64,000 bases of DNA from Bdellovibrionota bacterium (GTDB lineage Bacteria > Bdellovibrionota > Bdellovibrionia > Bdellovibrionales > JAMPXM01), in the NCBI GenBank assembly GCA_963170185.1, contig CAUJGS010000033.1, positions 62,001 to 126,000 of the forward strand. The letters are read 5' to 3'. Every line of letters begins with the position of its first letter. The first letter of the stretch is position 1. The notes beneath the pieces are model-generated. The model made no database searches. It was not told the DNA's origin and was given only the letters and a program-made list of their open reading frames with translations. Positions 30,565 through 39,415 of the stretch are shown piece after piece. Made by a program: the position numbers and the translations under genes.

Positions 30565-32346
30565 CTAAATTCTCTCTCGGCGGCTACGTAGCGGATACAC
30601 CGACACCTGTTCCAAAGCTGCGTGTCGTGAGGCCCCGTCGCGTCCTCGCTGAGAGATCGACCTTCCCTGAGAAAGCGGCGCGATCTCCGTCCCAATCGCT
30701 CGCGCCAGTCGCTCGACGATTTCATCATATTCCCGACCAAAATCGCGGGACAAGACATCTGTCTTGAAAAGTCGAACAATCTCCCTTCTTGAAATCTTAC
30801 GGGCATGATAGGCGGCATACAATCTTTCTCCCATCATACGCCCCAAAATTAATGCGGCTTCGAGATAACTTGCCGACTTCTTCGGTTTCACAAGAGTTTT
30901 CCGTTTGCGACCCTGATGAAAATACACGAGCTCCGACATGCGCTGATCAAGTGCCAAACGCAGCGCTTCTCGACCTTCGTCCGTAGGTGGAATCGTCTGA
31001 AGCGATGTTCGCAGATCCGTAAAAGTCTCCGCCTGACGTTTGTGATTCACTTGTTTCGAACCAAAGTAAGCTAGTGCTTCGACAAGAATCGCCGCGTGAA
31101 AGTCGCGAGGAAACTTCCAAAGCTCACGATCGCGCCCACTCGTCTTCATCTGTAAGAACTCGCTCGCCAAGTGAGCCGCATGATTCACCGTCGTCTGCGC
31201 CAAGCAGCCCACACCGAGACTCGGAAGCATAAAACTCGCGCCCTTCATCATCAGCCGTCTCGCGAAGTCTCGCTCACGCCCCGCATGAGCCGACTCAATC
31301 TTTCGCCAAAGTGTAGCGTCTTGTGCCGCATAAACACTTAAACCATCCAACATCTTCTCGAGCTTTTTTCCTGGCTTACCCTCTTGCGACGGCAGGAGTT
31401 TTAAATCCTCTGCAATCCAAGTCGCTAAACGCTTCACGTGATCTGTCGGGTCAAAGTCCCCTTCGCCGCCCTCCGCCTCAACCCACTCAAGCTCAAGCGT
31501 TTGGTCGAGATAAAGAAGATAGCTTTGCCATGGAACCCACGGTGGCGAACTCAATACACAAAATCGTGTCGGTCCCGAGCTTGAACTAGGCGTGTTGTAA
31601 CGAATGACATCCACCGAGTGCTCCAAACCCTTTCGCGCCAATTGAAAGTAGACGGACTCCGTATTGATATGGATCGCCACTTCTCGAAGCTGCCGCGCCA
31701 CTCGCCGGACTGATTTAAACTGCCTTCTAACCAGCTCCGGCAAATGAGAAAGATGAAGCTCTCCGATAACGACATAGATCAGTGCATGAGGCGAATTAAG
31801 CATGATGGCCCGCAAGGCCTTCGCCGTCACAACATCTTGACGCTGCAATCCCCCTTGGCCCTCAGTCCGCTTCGCCTCAAGGCCAATCGCTTGCACGCGC
31901 CATCCACGCTTTTTCGCCAGCTCCAACAAAGCCTTGTAATTTTCGTAGGGAAATCCCCAGCGCTCGTCCCACTTGACGCGCATCTTCAACTTCTCGGCGT
32001 CGATTCTTCCAGCGAGGTAGAGATCGAGATATTTCTGCGCTCGCGGCTCAAAACATTCGAGCGCCAAAACAACCGGACGCTCGGGCGCTAGGTGCCGCAA
32101 GATTTTAAAGTGTGTCCGCTGAGCCGGTCCATGGGCATGAAAGTCTCCGCCGTAAACGATATCGGCCGACTCCACCTCGGCCATGATTTCAGATTTTGAT
32201 GAAATGCGGTAGCGCCCTCGAGCCAGAAGACGGGCCTCACGTTCGTAGTTTGTCAAATCCGCAGGCATTTTCCCTAGCCGACGGCCGACCTCCTCCTTCA
32301 CATTTTTCAGCAAACTCTTCCGGGCCTTCAACCACTCGCGATCCAT
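30565..32346 (-). CDS. ChaN/Tiki-like (haem-binding uptake superfamily) domain protein
   Basis: ADIVYGGDFHAHGPAQRTHFKILRHLAPERPVVLALECFEPRAQKYLD...VVIGELHLSHLPE; start chosen at internal Met 32346. Confidence 0.75.
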   Translation of the reverse strand: MDREWLKARKSLLKNVKEEVGRRLGKMPADLTNYEREARLLARGRYRISSKSEIMAEVESADIVYGGDFHAHGPAQRTHFKILRHLAPERPVVLALECFEPRAQKYLDLYLAGRIDAEKLKMRVKWDERWGFPYENYKALLELAKKRGWRVQAIGLEAKRTEGQGGLQRQDVVTAKALRAIMLNSPHALIYVVIGELHLSHLPELVRRQFKSVRRVARQLREVAIHINTESVYFQLARKGLEHSVDVIRYNTPSSSSGPTRFCVLSSPPWVPWQSYLLYLDQTLELEWVEAEGGEGDFDPTDHVKRLATWIAEDLKLLPSQEGKPGKKLEKMLDGLSVYAAQDATLWRKIESAHAGRERDFARRLMMKGASFMLPSLGVGCLAQTTVNHAAHLASEFLQMKTSGRDRELWKFPRDFHAAILVEALAYFGSKQVNHKRQAETFTDLRTSLQTIPPTDEGREALRLALDQRMSELVYFHQGRKRKTLVKPKKSASYLEAALILGRMMGERLYAAYHARKISRREIVRLFKTDVLSRDFGREYDEIVERLARAIGTEIAPLSQGRSISQRGRDGASRHAALEQVSVYPLRSRRERI

Positions 32347-32433
32347 AAAATCATTGTGTAGATTGAAAGCCTTGCCATCAACTGCTGAATCCGGTCTTAT
32401 GTTTCGAGCTACACTTGAAGCGAGGTGATCATC

Positions 32434-33645
32434 ATGAGCAGCACATCCACAAACCACACCCCGTCCAACGTCTCGCCTGCCGCCCAGAAGAATATGAAAC
32501 TGATGGCGGCCGGCGCTGCAGTTTTAGCCATTGGCTTTCACGGCTACCTGCTAAAAAGCCACTACGACCTCCGCTACGGCGAAGCCACAGGTCAGCTTCT
32601 TTGCGACCTCTCTGCGAAGCTTTCCTGCTCTGCCACCAGCGCCAGCACATGGTCCGAGCTTCTCGGGGTCCCTATGGCGCTTTGGGGACTTCTTGCCAAC
32701 CTCGCCTATCTGACATTTGCCGGCTGGGACCTCGTCACGGAGTCTGAAAATCGTGATGCCAACCGCACCTCACTCCTGTCGGTCGCGACTGTTCTCGCAC
32801 TCGCAAGCGTGGTCATGGGTGGCGTCTCGGTTGTTGCACTCAACACGGTTTGTCCGTTTTGCGTCGTGACCTACGTTCTCTCTGTCTTTACAGCTGTCGG
32901 CGCATTCTTAGGTTATCGCCAGGGCTTAACTCCTAAACTTAAAATGTCACTTCTATGGGCGGTTCTCGGGTTTGGGATCTCCGCCTTCATTCTCAATGAT
33001 CAATTCCGCACGTCTTATTCCACGCGCGGAGGAGACGCGATGGCAAAAGCCGCTGTCTCCGAATGGAGCCAGAACCCGACCATTGAAATCGCGGAAACCG
33101 ACCCCCTTGCGATCGGACCAAGTCGCGCGGATGCTAAAATGACAATTGTCGAATTCGCCGACTTCCGCTGCATCCACTGCAAACTGGCCGCTCCGCCATT
33201 AAAAGCTTTCACAGCCGCTCACCCCGACGTGCGCCTCGAGTTTTATTCGTGGCCTCTGGACGGCGAGTGCAACACTTCGATCCAACAGCCAAACGGTGCC
33301 TCGTGCTTGCTCGCGCGCACGGTTTGGTGCGCACGAACAAAAGGCGACAAAGGTTGGGAGGCCCATCAAGCTGTGTTTGAGCGCTTTGAAGAGTGGCGAA
33401 CAGCGGAGAAGATTCGCGAGCTACTTCCTTCGCTTGCGGGACAGATTGGAATCCCAGCCGAAGACCTAAAGTCGTGCGCGGATTCCGCAGAGGCCAAAGC
33501 GGCCGTCGAAGCTCAAGCGCAGCTCGGCACGTCGCTAAGCCTTCGCGGCACTCCCGCGATCTTCGTAAACGGCCGAGTGCTTCCTGCTGGATCTTCGATT
33601 CCAGTACTGAACGCCGTCCACAAGGCCATCAAGGAAGCGAAGTAA
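32434..33645 (+). CDS. Vitamin K epoxide reductase fused to DsbA-like thioredoxin domain
   Basis: 4-5 TM region with LLCDLSAKLSCSATSASTWSELLGVPMALWG and CPFC; then FADFRCIHCKLAAPPLKAF and GTPAIFVNGR. Confidence 0.93.
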   Translation: MSSTSTNHTPSNVSPAAQKNMKLMAAGAAVLAIGFHGYLLKSHYDLRYGEATGQLLCDLSAKLSCSATSASTWSELLGVPMALWGLLANLAYLTFAGWDLVTESENRDANRTSLLSVATVLALASVVMGGVSVVALNTVCPFCVVTYVLSVFTAVGAFLGYRQGLTPKLKMSLLWAVLGFGISAFILNDQFRTSYSTRGGDAMAKAAVSEWSQNPTIEIAETDPLAIGPSRADAKMTIVEFADFRCIHCKLAAPPLKAFTAAHPDVRLEFYSWPLDGECNTSIQQPNGASCLLARTVWCARTKGDKGWEAHQAVFERFEEWRTAEKIRELLPSLAGQIGIPAEDLKSCADSAEAKAAVEAQAQLGTSLSLRGTPAIFVNGRVLPAGSSIPVLNAVHKAIKEAK

Positions 33646-33668
33646 AACGGCCGCTTAGCCCAAGTTAC

Positions 33669-34283
33669 CTAAAGCTTTAATTTATCAAAAACGAAGTCGA
33701 CGACATGACTCGTCGTCGACTCAAGAACCGTGTCAGCCGCCGGAATTACTCCGCCGGTCATCTCTTTCACAAATACGATGAACAGCAGCACGGAAACAGC
33801 ATAGACCACTGCTTTTACGACCCAAACCGTCGAGCGCACGTCCTCCATTCGAACTTCTCGCTCGATCACTTCGATCTTAACCAGGGTGGCTTTCAAATCT
33901 TCAAAGTGATGCAGAGCTCTTTCGAAAAGCTCTTTTTGTTTCGACATGTTGAGCGCATTCCATCCAGGAAAACTTCGTTTCGTACGAATCGCCTGAATCA
34001 ACTCAATCGCATACTCCGCATAACGCTCGCAGCGCTCTTTGAAGTCCGGATACTCGGGCTTCGATGACATGTATTCATTTAAACCCGAGATCGCCTTGTC
34101 ATACTTTTCTTCCACGACCGCAGACAAAATCAACTGACGAAGACTGTCAGGTGTCGCACCAATCCCACCAGCAGAGGCGATACTGGCTCGCATCTGCGAC
34201 TTCATCGAGGAAATCACTTCTTCTTTTTGTGATTTTTCCGCGATCTCAACGAGCTCGGATTTCACTATTTTTGCTGCACCCAT
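33669..34283 (-). CDS. Hypothetical protein with C-terminal membrane anchor
   Basis: 204 aa; TM segment TVWVVKAVVYAVSVLLFIVFV near C-terminus. Confidence 0.65.
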   Translation of the reverse strand: MGAAKIVKSELVEIAEKSQKEEVISSMKSQMRASIASAGGIGATPDSLRQLILSAVVEEKYDKAISGLNEYMSSKPEYPDFKERCERYAEYAIELIQAIRTKRSFPGWNALNMSKQKELFERALHHFEDLKATLVKIEVIEREVRMEDVRSTVWVVKAVVYAVSVLLFIVFVKEMTGGVIPAADTVLESTTSHVVDFVFDKLKL

Positions 34284-34455
34284 CGTTCTACCTATCGGTT
34301 TTCGCCCTCCAAGCCTTGACCTGCGTCCAGGAACGAGACGTCGAACACTTCAAAAGTCCAGGTCCTTAAGCACTCTAGACCTCGGTCTAATTGACCAGAC
34401 TCGACTCGCCTGAGAGCCTGAAAACAGCAGCTCTTCACGGACGAAGAGGAGGACA

Positions 34456-35688
34456 ATGGATCCAGTCAATATTCCCCTGCCCAATCAGATTCCCCCAGCG
34501 CCCAAGCTCGACGAGCTACCCGCTCGCGTTTTGCACACGGCGACCGTCGAAACTCTGATCGACTACTCGGAGGATCTGGCAAGCCGTCTCAAAGTGCATC
34601 TCCGTCGCGGAAGCCAGCTCGAGCAGCAGATCATCGATCTGGAGATTCAGATCACAGACTCCGAACGCATGCGGGCCGCGCTTCAGGCGCAAATCGAAAT
34701 TCTGCGGGAAAAGGATCGCTCGATTTCCGACAAACACCACGCTAGCGAAACTCGCTTCCAGCGTGTGAATGAAGAACTCAACCTGTCCAAGATCGAAGGC
34801 GCAGAGCTTCAGCGCCGCTTACAGGAACAAAAGCGCATCGGCGAACGCCTGCAAACCTATCAGCGCCGCGTACGCCGCTGGGTACAACCGGGTCTCGCAG
34901 CTCGCGAGCGCCAAACGGAAGACCTGCGTTTAAAACTTCTCGACCAAGAGGCCGAGATCCTACGCCTGACGTCGGCCTGCACCAATCTTCGCGACGAACT
35001 TCAACACGTGAAATCCGAAGCGGACCGCCGTCTCACGGCTGGCGAACGCGATCGCGCACGACTGGTCGACCAATATGAAAAACGCATTCAGACGATCGAG
35101 TCGGAAAACACGTCGCTTCGTTCCGATCTCGTGAAAGCCCATGAACGCGTCGCCGTTCTCGACCACTCGACAAACGAAAGTGCTCGAGCAAACAATGAGA
35201 AAGTTTTCTTCGAGCGCCGATCCGAAGAACTAGAATCTCAGCTACGCACAGAGACTTCCCGCCTCAAGGGCGCGATGAACGACCTCGCTCAGGAATGCGC
35301 AACCCTACGTGCCTCGGTCGAAACGGCTCGCAAACAAGCCGACTCCGCAGAACGCACACGAATCGAAGCCGAAGAAGCACGCATGAAAGCCGAGACTCAG
35401 CTGCGAAGCCTTCGTGAAATCTGGCAAGAAAACAGCATTCGCATGCAAACTCTCGAAAGCCAAAACGAAGCCCTTGAGCAGCTAAATGCCGAGCTTTCCA
35501 AAAAACTCACGGCACAGCGCGAATCCAATCGTGTCAATGTCGCGGATCAAGCGTTGGAAAAGGTTGGTTTCGTCGAAGACGACAGCGCTCGTCAGGCAAA
35601 GCTGAAGAAGCTCGATATCATCTTAAGTGACCTTGAGATGAAGGCATTTGGCATTCAGCCGCCGACGGACAGATCTCCGTCGCCGTGA
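34456..35688 (+). CDS. Coiled-coil protein, 410 aa
   Basis: Extended heptad-like sequence; GGACGAAGAGGAGG RBS region. Confidence 0.75.
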   Translation: MDPVNIPLPNQIPPAPKLDELPARVLHTATVETLIDYSEDLASRLKVHLRRGSQLEQQIIDLEIQITDSERMRAALQAQIEILREKDRSISDKHHASETRFQRVNEELNLSKIEGAELQRRLQEQKRIGERLQTYQRRVRRWVQPGLAARERQTEDLRLKLLDQEAEILRLTSACTNLRDELQHVKSEADRRLTAGERDRARLVDQYEKRIQTIESENTSLRSDLVKAHERVAVLDHSTNESARANNEKVFFERRSEELESQLRTETSRLKGAMNDLAQECATLRASVETARKQADSAERTRIEAEEARMKAETQLRSLREIWQENSIRMQTLESQNEALEQLNAELSKKLTAQRESNRVNVADQALEKVGFVEDDSARQAKLKKLDIILSDLEMKAFGIQPPTDRSPSP

Positions 35689-36119
35689 TCCGACGCTTCG
35701 TCGGCCAGTTCTTCTGTTAAAGAAATATAGTCTTGCTGAGACGCTTCCGATGGAGGCGTCTCATTATTTGGTGCCGAATAAGAAAATCCAACCAATGCCG
35801 AATCCAAGTCCGGCAATATCGGCCGCAACCGAAGTGGTGTCGCCGCCAGGACCATTAAGAAGTCCGCGCTAACACCGCAAAATCTGACATCGGTATCAGG
35901 ACGCTGCGCGAGCGCATGCAATGCTTCCAAAAAGCCCCTTAACCCCATCGAGCCAACAAACGAAAGCTTTTGAAAGTTAAACAACACAGATTTCCCAGGA
36001 AGCACATGCCTGCATGCTTCACGAAAAAGCGCGACCGATTCGGTCTCAGTACGCCCTACAAGATGAACGACCAAAACCGATTTTCCGTCGACGACCACTG
36101 TTTGAATTGATGCTTCCAT
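35655..36119 (-). CDS. STAS-domain (anti-sigma factor antagonist-like) protein
   Basis: MEASIQTVVVDGKSVLVVHLVGRTETESVALFREACRHVLPGKSVLFNFQKLSFVGSMGLRGFLEALH. Confidence 0.75.
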   Translation of the reverse strand: MEASIQTVVVDGKSVLVVHLVGRTETESVALFREACRHVLPGKSVLFNFQKLSFVGSMGLRGFLEALHALAQRPDTDVRFCGVSADFLMVLAATPLRLRPILPDLDSALVGFSYSAPNNETPPSEASQQDYISLTEELADEASDHGDGDLSVGG

Positions 36120-36230
36120 GTCGATAATCTTGATTAAGTTTTGCTCGGCAAGCAAAGCCCCTGAGGACCAGATTTCATGAATCATCTCGACGCATGTCTG
36201 GCGGTTTATCTAAGATAAGCCTCACACACT

Positions 36231-39200
36231 ATGAGCTCAGGCGAATCGAAACGGACCGGAAAGTTAAGCAAAGTTTGGGATGCCCTCAGTTCACCGATGA
36301 CGATCGGGATCGTGATCACATCGGCGATGACGTATCTAGCGATTCGCTTTTATGAGAGCCAGCACCACGTATCCGACATCAAACAAGGTTCTCTGATCGG
36401 CATCCTCGATCAGATCCATCGCAAGACCATCGACTTTCGCCTGATCACGCGCGGAGAAAACCACGGAAGCGATCGTGTCGCTATCTTATCTATCGACGAC
36501 GCCTCTATCGAACGAGAAGGCCGCTGGCCCTGGCCGAGAGAAAAAATCGGCAAACTGATTGAAAACGCCGTCGACGGCGGTGCCAAAATCGTGGCGTTCG
36601 ATATCGTCTTCTCCGAGCCGGATCCAAACTCCGCGATTCGCGCCCTAAGAAACGTCCAGTCCGACTTGCGCGGACTAGGCAATCGCGATCTTCCAACCAT
36701 CTCGGCCGTGTCCGAACTCATCTCCAGCAAAATTCGAGTCTCCAATAGCGATAAAAATCTCGCTGAAACCATCGATCTCTATTCGGACAATGTCGTCATG
36801 GGGTCGTACTTCGACATCGAAAGCTACAACGTCGGCGAGTCACTCAATCCGTTTCGCGATCAGTGCATTGACGCTCACTACGGCCGCTACTTCGAAAAAA
36901 AATACTGGCTCCCCCACAAGAACCAAAAAGCCGCTTTATTGCGAAAAATCGATCCTTTTATCTCGGCGGAACGCTCGATCCCACAAGAGCTTATCGAAAC
37001 ACTGGCCAACTACATGAGTTCCTTGGACGACGACGCCATTAAAATATGGCTTAAGTCGAACTCTCAGGCTGCCACCAACATCCGCGAAGCCCTCCGCCTC
37101 ATCGATATCAATCTGCCGGACAACTCGGAGTCCCCGATCATCTATGGCTCGATACTGGGTGATACCGACATCATATTCTACGTTCTCGACCAAACTCCCG
37201 AATTAAAGAGTTACGCCAACGCGTTCATGATCAATCAGATCATCGACACGGTTCTGACTACCTTAACTCCAGCCCAGCAAGCCGACATTCGCGCCATCAT
37301 CAATCGCGTGCTGAATGAATATTGTCGACGCTTCCTGACGGCAGATGACGAGCTTCTCGACCACCAGAAAATCGCGAGCCTACTAGGCGTCGAAGAGGTG
37401 GACGAAGCCACTTTGGATACCATTTCCCTGCAAGAGGCCTGGAAGAAACACCAAAAGAACCACCCGGCAGCGGCTGCATCAACAGCGACGGCGGCTTCTT
37501 CGGAGCCTCTTTCTCAAGCCATCGAACGCTGGAGAGCCGCCACGCTTCCTCACTCAATGAGAAACTACGAACGTGCGTGGATCAGCACCGGCGAACTCGC
37601 GCGCAAGACCAAGCACACCGGTTTCTTTAACGCCGACCTCGATCCCGACGGAACAGTCCGTCGGGCCATGTTAATCGCCCGACGCGGCAATCACTACATC
37701 CCGTCCCTGGCGCTTCAGACATTCCTTCTCGATCGCGGCTACAATGCCGAATTTGAATTCACCGCGGAACGCGCGAGCGCGCGCAACAAGCGTGCACGCA
37801 AAGTGATTCAAAATTTTTCCATCACAAAGCCGAATAAGGAAACCTCAGGGGAAACCAAGGTCTTCGATATCCCTGTCGACCAAACAGGCCGTATGCTGAT
37901 CAACTACGCCGGTCCTCAACAGATGTTTCCCTACATCAATGCCTCATCACTTTTGCAAAACACCGATAAACTAGAAATTTCCTATCGCGCCACAGACCCG
38001 GCTTCCGGCGTTCGAGGTACAAAAAAAGAACTCGTCGACAAAAAAACTTTCCTCAAAGACAAACTTCTCATCGTCGGCGCGACCGCTATCGGAGTCTACG
38101 ACCTTCGCCTGACACCGTTTGAGGAAAACTATCCGGGGGTTGAAACCCACGCCAACACGCTTTCCAATCTCTTAACCGAAGACGCCAAAGCTCAGGGGCT
38201 TTCGCTAAATGCCAATCAACCCGGTTTTTTAAAGATCCATCCCGCCGAAGAGTCATATATGTGGATCTTTATCTTGGTCGGCGGCCTGTTAATGGCGGCC
38301 GGCCTTACCTGGTTTGGCCCAGTCGCCGGCCTCGGGCTCACCGTCTTCGGCCTTTTCCTGGTTTACGCAATCGACCGTTATGCACTCTTCGACAACGGAT
38401 TTCTCGTAAATGTCTCGATTCCGATTTTCACGATCTTCTTTAATTTCGTCGGAATCACGTCCTACAAATACTTCACCGAAGAACGAAAGAAACAAGAGCT
38501 CAAAGGCACGTTTGCCAAGTACGTTTCTCCGGCCGTCGTCGACGAGATTTTGAAAGATCCAGAAAATATCGAACTCGGCGGAAAAAAGGTCGAACTCACC
38601 GTGATGTTCTCCGATGTGCGCGGCTTCACCACGATTTCCGAAAAGCTTGATCCACGAGCTCTTTCCGATCTGCTCAATAGCTACCTCACTCCGATGACCG
38701 ACTTGGTTTTTGAGACCAAGGGCACTTTGGATAAATATATGGGTGATGCCATCATGGCGTTCTGGGGAGCCCCGATTCCTCTAGAAGACCACCCAAAACG
38801 AGCGGCGACCTGCGCCCTCCTCATGCTCAAAAAACTAAAAGAGCTCCAAGCCGAATACGCACAAAAAGGCCTGCCCTCGATCGATATCGGAATTGGTCTT
38901 AACACCGGCGACATGAGTGTCGGGAACATGGGTTCCAACACCGTACGCAGTTACACCGTCATGGGAGACGCCGTAAACCTGGGCTCTCGCCTCGAAGGGA
39001 TCAACAAGGAATACGGAACCCGTATCATCATCAGCGAATTCACTCAGAAGCGGGTTGCCGACGAGTTTGTTACGCGAGAAGTCGATTGGGTTCGAGTCAA
39101 AGGTAAAGCACAGCCGGTTCGCATCTTTGAACTGATCGGAAATCGTGCACCTGGGCCTTTGCAGGCCGACCCAAATCTCCTTCGACTGCTTCCAGATTTC

Positions 39201-39383
39201 GAGCTCGGCTTTAAGCTCTACCACGAACGCCATTTCGCGGAAGCCCGCCAAGCCTTCAATGCCGCGCTAGAGATCAAACCCGACGACGAGTGCTCGAAAC
39301 TTTATATCGAACGCTGCCAAGAGTACTTGGAAACCCCACCCGGCGAGGATTGGGACGGCGTCTATACGATGAAAACAAAATGA
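36231..39383 (+). CDS. CHASE2 domain-containing class III adenylate/guanylate cyclase
   Basis: N-terminal DRVAILSIDDASIEREGRWPWPREKI; three TM; VELTVMFSDVRGFTTISEKLDP, DKYMGDAIMAFWGAP, NTGDMSVGNMGSNTVRSYTVMGDAVNLGSRLEG. Confidence 0.95.
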   Translation: MSSGESKRTGKLSKVWDALSSPMTIGIVITSAMTYLAIRFYESQHHVSDIKQGSLIGILDQIHRKTIDFRLITRGENHGSDRVAILSIDDASIEREGRWPWPREKIGKLIENAVDGGAKIVAFDIVFSEPDPNSAIRALRNVQSDLRGLGNRDLPTISAVSELISSKIRVSNSDKNLAETIDLYSDNVVMGSYFDIESYNVGESLNPFRDQCIDAHYGRYFEKKYWLPHKNQKAALLRKIDPFISAERSIPQELIETLANYMSSLDDDAIKIWLKSNSQAATNIREALRLIDINLPDNSESPIIYGSILGDTDIIFYVLDQTPELKSYANAFMINQIIDTVLTTLTPAQQADIRAIINRVLNEYCRRFLTADDELLDHQKIASLLGVEEVDEATLDTISLQEAWKKHQKNHPAAAASTATAASSEPLSQAIERWRAATLPHSMRNYERAWISTGELARKTKHTGFFNADLDPDGTVRRAMLIARRGNHYIPSLALQTFLLDRGYNAEFEFTAERASARNKRARKVIQNFSITKPNKETSGETKVFDIPVDQTGRMLINYAGPQQMFPYINASSLLQNTDKLEISYRATDPASGVRGTKKELVDKKTFLKDKLLIVGATAIGVYDLRLTPFEENYPGVETHANTLSNLLTEDAKAQGLSLNANQPGFLKIHPAEESYMWIFILVGGLLMAAGLTWFGPVAGLGLTVFGLFLVYAIDRYALFDNGFLVNVSIPIFTIFFNFVGITSYKYFTEERKKQELKGTFAKYVSPAVVDEILKDPENIELGGKKVELTVMFSDVRGFTTISEKLDPRALSDLLNSYLTPMTDLVFETKGTLDKYMGDAIMAFWGAPIPLEDHPKRAATCALLMLKKLKELQAEYAQKGLPSIDIGIGLNTGDMSVGNMGSNTVRSYTVMGDAVNLGSRLEGINKEYGTRIIISEFTQKRVADEFVTREVDWVRVKGKAQPVRIFELIGNRAPGPLQADPNLLRLLPDFELGFKLYHERHFAEARQAFNAALEIKPDDECSKLYIERCQEYLETPPGEDWDGVYTMKTK

Positions 39384-39415
39384 CATCCAGCCAAAGGCCT
39401 CGGTAGGCTTTTTCC

